DNA of 8,481 nt from an uncultured Bacteroidota bacterium (GTDB lineage: Bacteria > Bacteroidota > Bacteroidia > UKL13-3): assembly GCA_903898215.1 (NCBI GenBank), contig CAIUEQ010000322.1:1-8481 (forward strand). The letters run 5' to 3'. This document shows, piece by piece, positions 7,091 to 8,481 of the stretch (its first letter is position 1; each line of letters begins with the position of its first letter). A program made the translations under genes and the position numbers. The notes beneath the pieces were generated by a model that had not been told where the DNA came from, did not search any database, and worked only from the letters and a program-made list of their open reading frames with translations.

Positions 7091-8481
7091 TTGAAATCAA
7101 AAAAAATATTTCTATCATACATAATATTGGTAATCGTATCTTTACTTTTAAGTAATGATGTTTTTGCTTCACATTATCGTGCGGGAGAAATTACCTATTC
7201 TTGTATTTCAAGTTCAGGAAAAACTTACCAAATAATTGTAAATACTTATACAGACCCAAATTCTCCTGCTGATATAAATACACAGAGTATTCAAGTTTCT
7301 TTTGGTGATTTCAGCTCAACAACTGTTTTAAGAAGTTCGAGAGAGGACGTTTACTTAAGTAATTTGAAAGTATCCTATATAGTAAAAAATATTTACATTG
7401 TAACCCATACATATACTACAAATGGAGATTTTAAAATAAGTGTAACAGATCAAAATCGAGTTGATGGTATTTTAAATATTAATGCAGGTGATACTAAAAA
7501 TATTGCTTTTTATATTGAAACACAACTTCATATAAGTAGTTTTACAGGAGCAGATAGATCGCCCGTTTTATTAATACCTCCTGTTGACAGAGGCTGCGGA
7601 GGATTTAAATATGTTTATAATCCGGGGGCATATGATCCCGATGGTGATAGTTTATATTTTGAACTTGTAACTCCATTGCAAGGTTTAGAATCTAATGTTC
7701 CTGCATATTCGCTACCTACTCCAAACTTTACGATTAACCACAGAACTGGGCAAATAATTTGGAACACACCTCCAATAGTTACCAGTTCATTAGCATTTAC
7801 ATACAATATTGCAATTGCCGTAACACAGTGGCGAGGAAATATAAAAATGGGATATGTTGAACGTGATATGCAAATAAGAATTGAAAATTGTGTAAACAGT
7901 CCACCTGTTATCGATCCAATGCCCGATTATTGTATTGAAGCGGGGCAATCAATAACACCTCCAATTAATGTTAGAGCTACAGATCCTAATACCAATCAAA
8001 CTATTACTTTGGTCGGTTATGGAGCGCCATTTACTTCTTCATTAACAAAATATGTTGCAACCCTTAACCCTAAAACACCTGTTGGGAATCCTGTTATTGC
8101 TCAAGCATATTGGAAAACTGATTGTAGTAACATTAGGTACGAAAGCTTTCCTCTCTTTATTAAAGCTACTGATAACTATGCTACACCTTTATCGGATTAT
8201 AACTACTCCTTTATAAGGGTTATTGGGCCTGCTCCCAAAAATGTAAATATAATTCAGATAAGAAATGGATTTAGAATTACCTGGCAAAGAGATCAATGCC
8301 AGCTTGCGATGTATTATAAAATATATAAAAGAATAGACAGCTCATATTGGGTCCCTGATCATTGTTATAGAGGTGTTGATCCAACAAAATATATTTTTAT
8401 CGACTCTGTAAATGTTCAGAATAATCCGAACGACACTTCATATTATGATGATAATAAAGGTGAAGGCCTTTCACCACTAAT
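7091..8481 (+). CDS. Large secreted T9SS-type surface protein (3' partial)
   Basis: Probably an exported cell-surface or adhesin-like protein of the group often named gliding-motility-associated in Bacteroidota; its function is not known from sequence. The frame is open to the window edge (463 complete codons). The in-frame stop at 7028-7030 and the lack of an upstream ATG or GTG make TTG 7091 the best start. It yields a full signal peptide: KSKK, a hydrophobic core at about 6-21, and VFA just before the predicted cut after residue 26. The mature protein begins SHYRAGEITY, which I recall from many such proteins. Next come Ig/cadherin-like modules (C169; DPDGDS 182-187; TGQIIW 219-224; NSPPVI). 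From about 379 a fibronectin-III-like module starts (ITWQRDQC, YYKIYKR). A T9SS sorting domain would be expected at the missing C-terminus but is not visible. The sdh terminator separates it from the operon. Confidence 0.82.
   Translation, partial: MKSKKIFLSYIILVIVSLLLSNDVFASHYRAGEITYSCISSSGKTYQIIVNTYTDPNSPADINTQSIQVSFGDFSSTTVLRSSREDVYLSNLKVSYIVKNIYIVTHTYTTNGDFKISVTDQNRVDGILNINAGDTKNIAFYIETQLHISSFTGADRSPVLLIPPVDRGCGGFKYVYNPGAYDPDGDSLYFELVTPLQGLESNVPAYSLPTPNFTINHRTGQIIWNTPPIVTSSLAFTYNIAIAVTQWRGNIKMGYVERDMQIRIENCVNSPPVIDPMPDYCIEAGQSITPPINVRATDPNTNQTITLVGYGAPFTSSLTKYVATLNPKTPVGNPVIAQAYWKTDCSNIRYESFPLFIKATDNYATPLSDYNYSFIRVIGPAPKNVNIIQIRNGFRITWQRDQCQLAMYYKIYKRIDSSYWVPDHCYRGVDPTKYIFIDSVNVQNNPNDTSYYDDNKGEGLSPL

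Noticed and set aside
7615..7806. Antisense 63-residue reading frame near the right edge
   Set aside because: The + strand reads continuously through here as the signal-peptide-bearing surface protein with Ig-like motifs; the reverse frame has no recognisable features.
1..8481. Novel defence, mobile or CRISPR system
   Set aside because: I saw no transposase, integrase, nuclease, toxin-antitoxin pair, regularly spaced repeats or tRNA-like sequence; the genes are housekeeping functions plus one surface protein.

Overview
The window looks like an ordinary chromosomal stretch from an AT-rich member of the Bacteroidota. Three things point there: a near-perfect Bacteroidota-type promoter (TTTG, 19 bp, TAAATTTG) before the succinate dehydrogenase genes; a five-helix cytochrome b558-type SdhC in sdhC-sdhA-sdhB order, with no Shine-Dalgarno sequence visible before any gene; and a secreted multidomain surface protein of the kind exported by the type IX secretion system (T9SS) and often labelled gliding-motility-associated. 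The genus cannot be fixed from this sequence.

Layout, all on the + strand: (1) 2-2926, mfd, the transcription-repair coupling factor, open at the left edge and lacking its extreme N-terminus. (2) 2927-3392, a 466-bp gene-free region with a small GC palindrome just after mfd, an AT-rich dyad, a bulged hairpin followed by a T-run, a second dyad, and the promoter. (3) 3393-6960, the sdhCAB operon: membrane cytochrome b, flavoprotein and iron-sulfur subunit. sdhC and sdhA are 20 bp apart, while sdhA and sdhB are separated by an unusually long 134-bp gap. (4) 6981-7022, a strong intrinsic terminator. (5) 7091 to the right edge, a large secreted surface protein with a signal peptide, probable TTG start, Ig/cadherin-like modules and the start of a fibronectin-III-like module, cut off by the window end.

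SdhA, SdhB and SdhC together form respiratory complex II. SdhA oxidises succinate to fumarate on a covalent FAD, SdhB relays electrons through three Fe-S clusters, and SdhC carries them through two haems to quinone, probably menaquinone. Mfd and the surface protein are functionally unrelated to the operon and to each other.

I found no mobile element, CRISPR array, tRNA, rRNA or defence system, and no convincing undescribed system. The items most worth a second look are the structured region between mfd and sdhC, the REP-like palindrome after mfd, the long sdhA-sdhB gap and the TTG-started surface protein.
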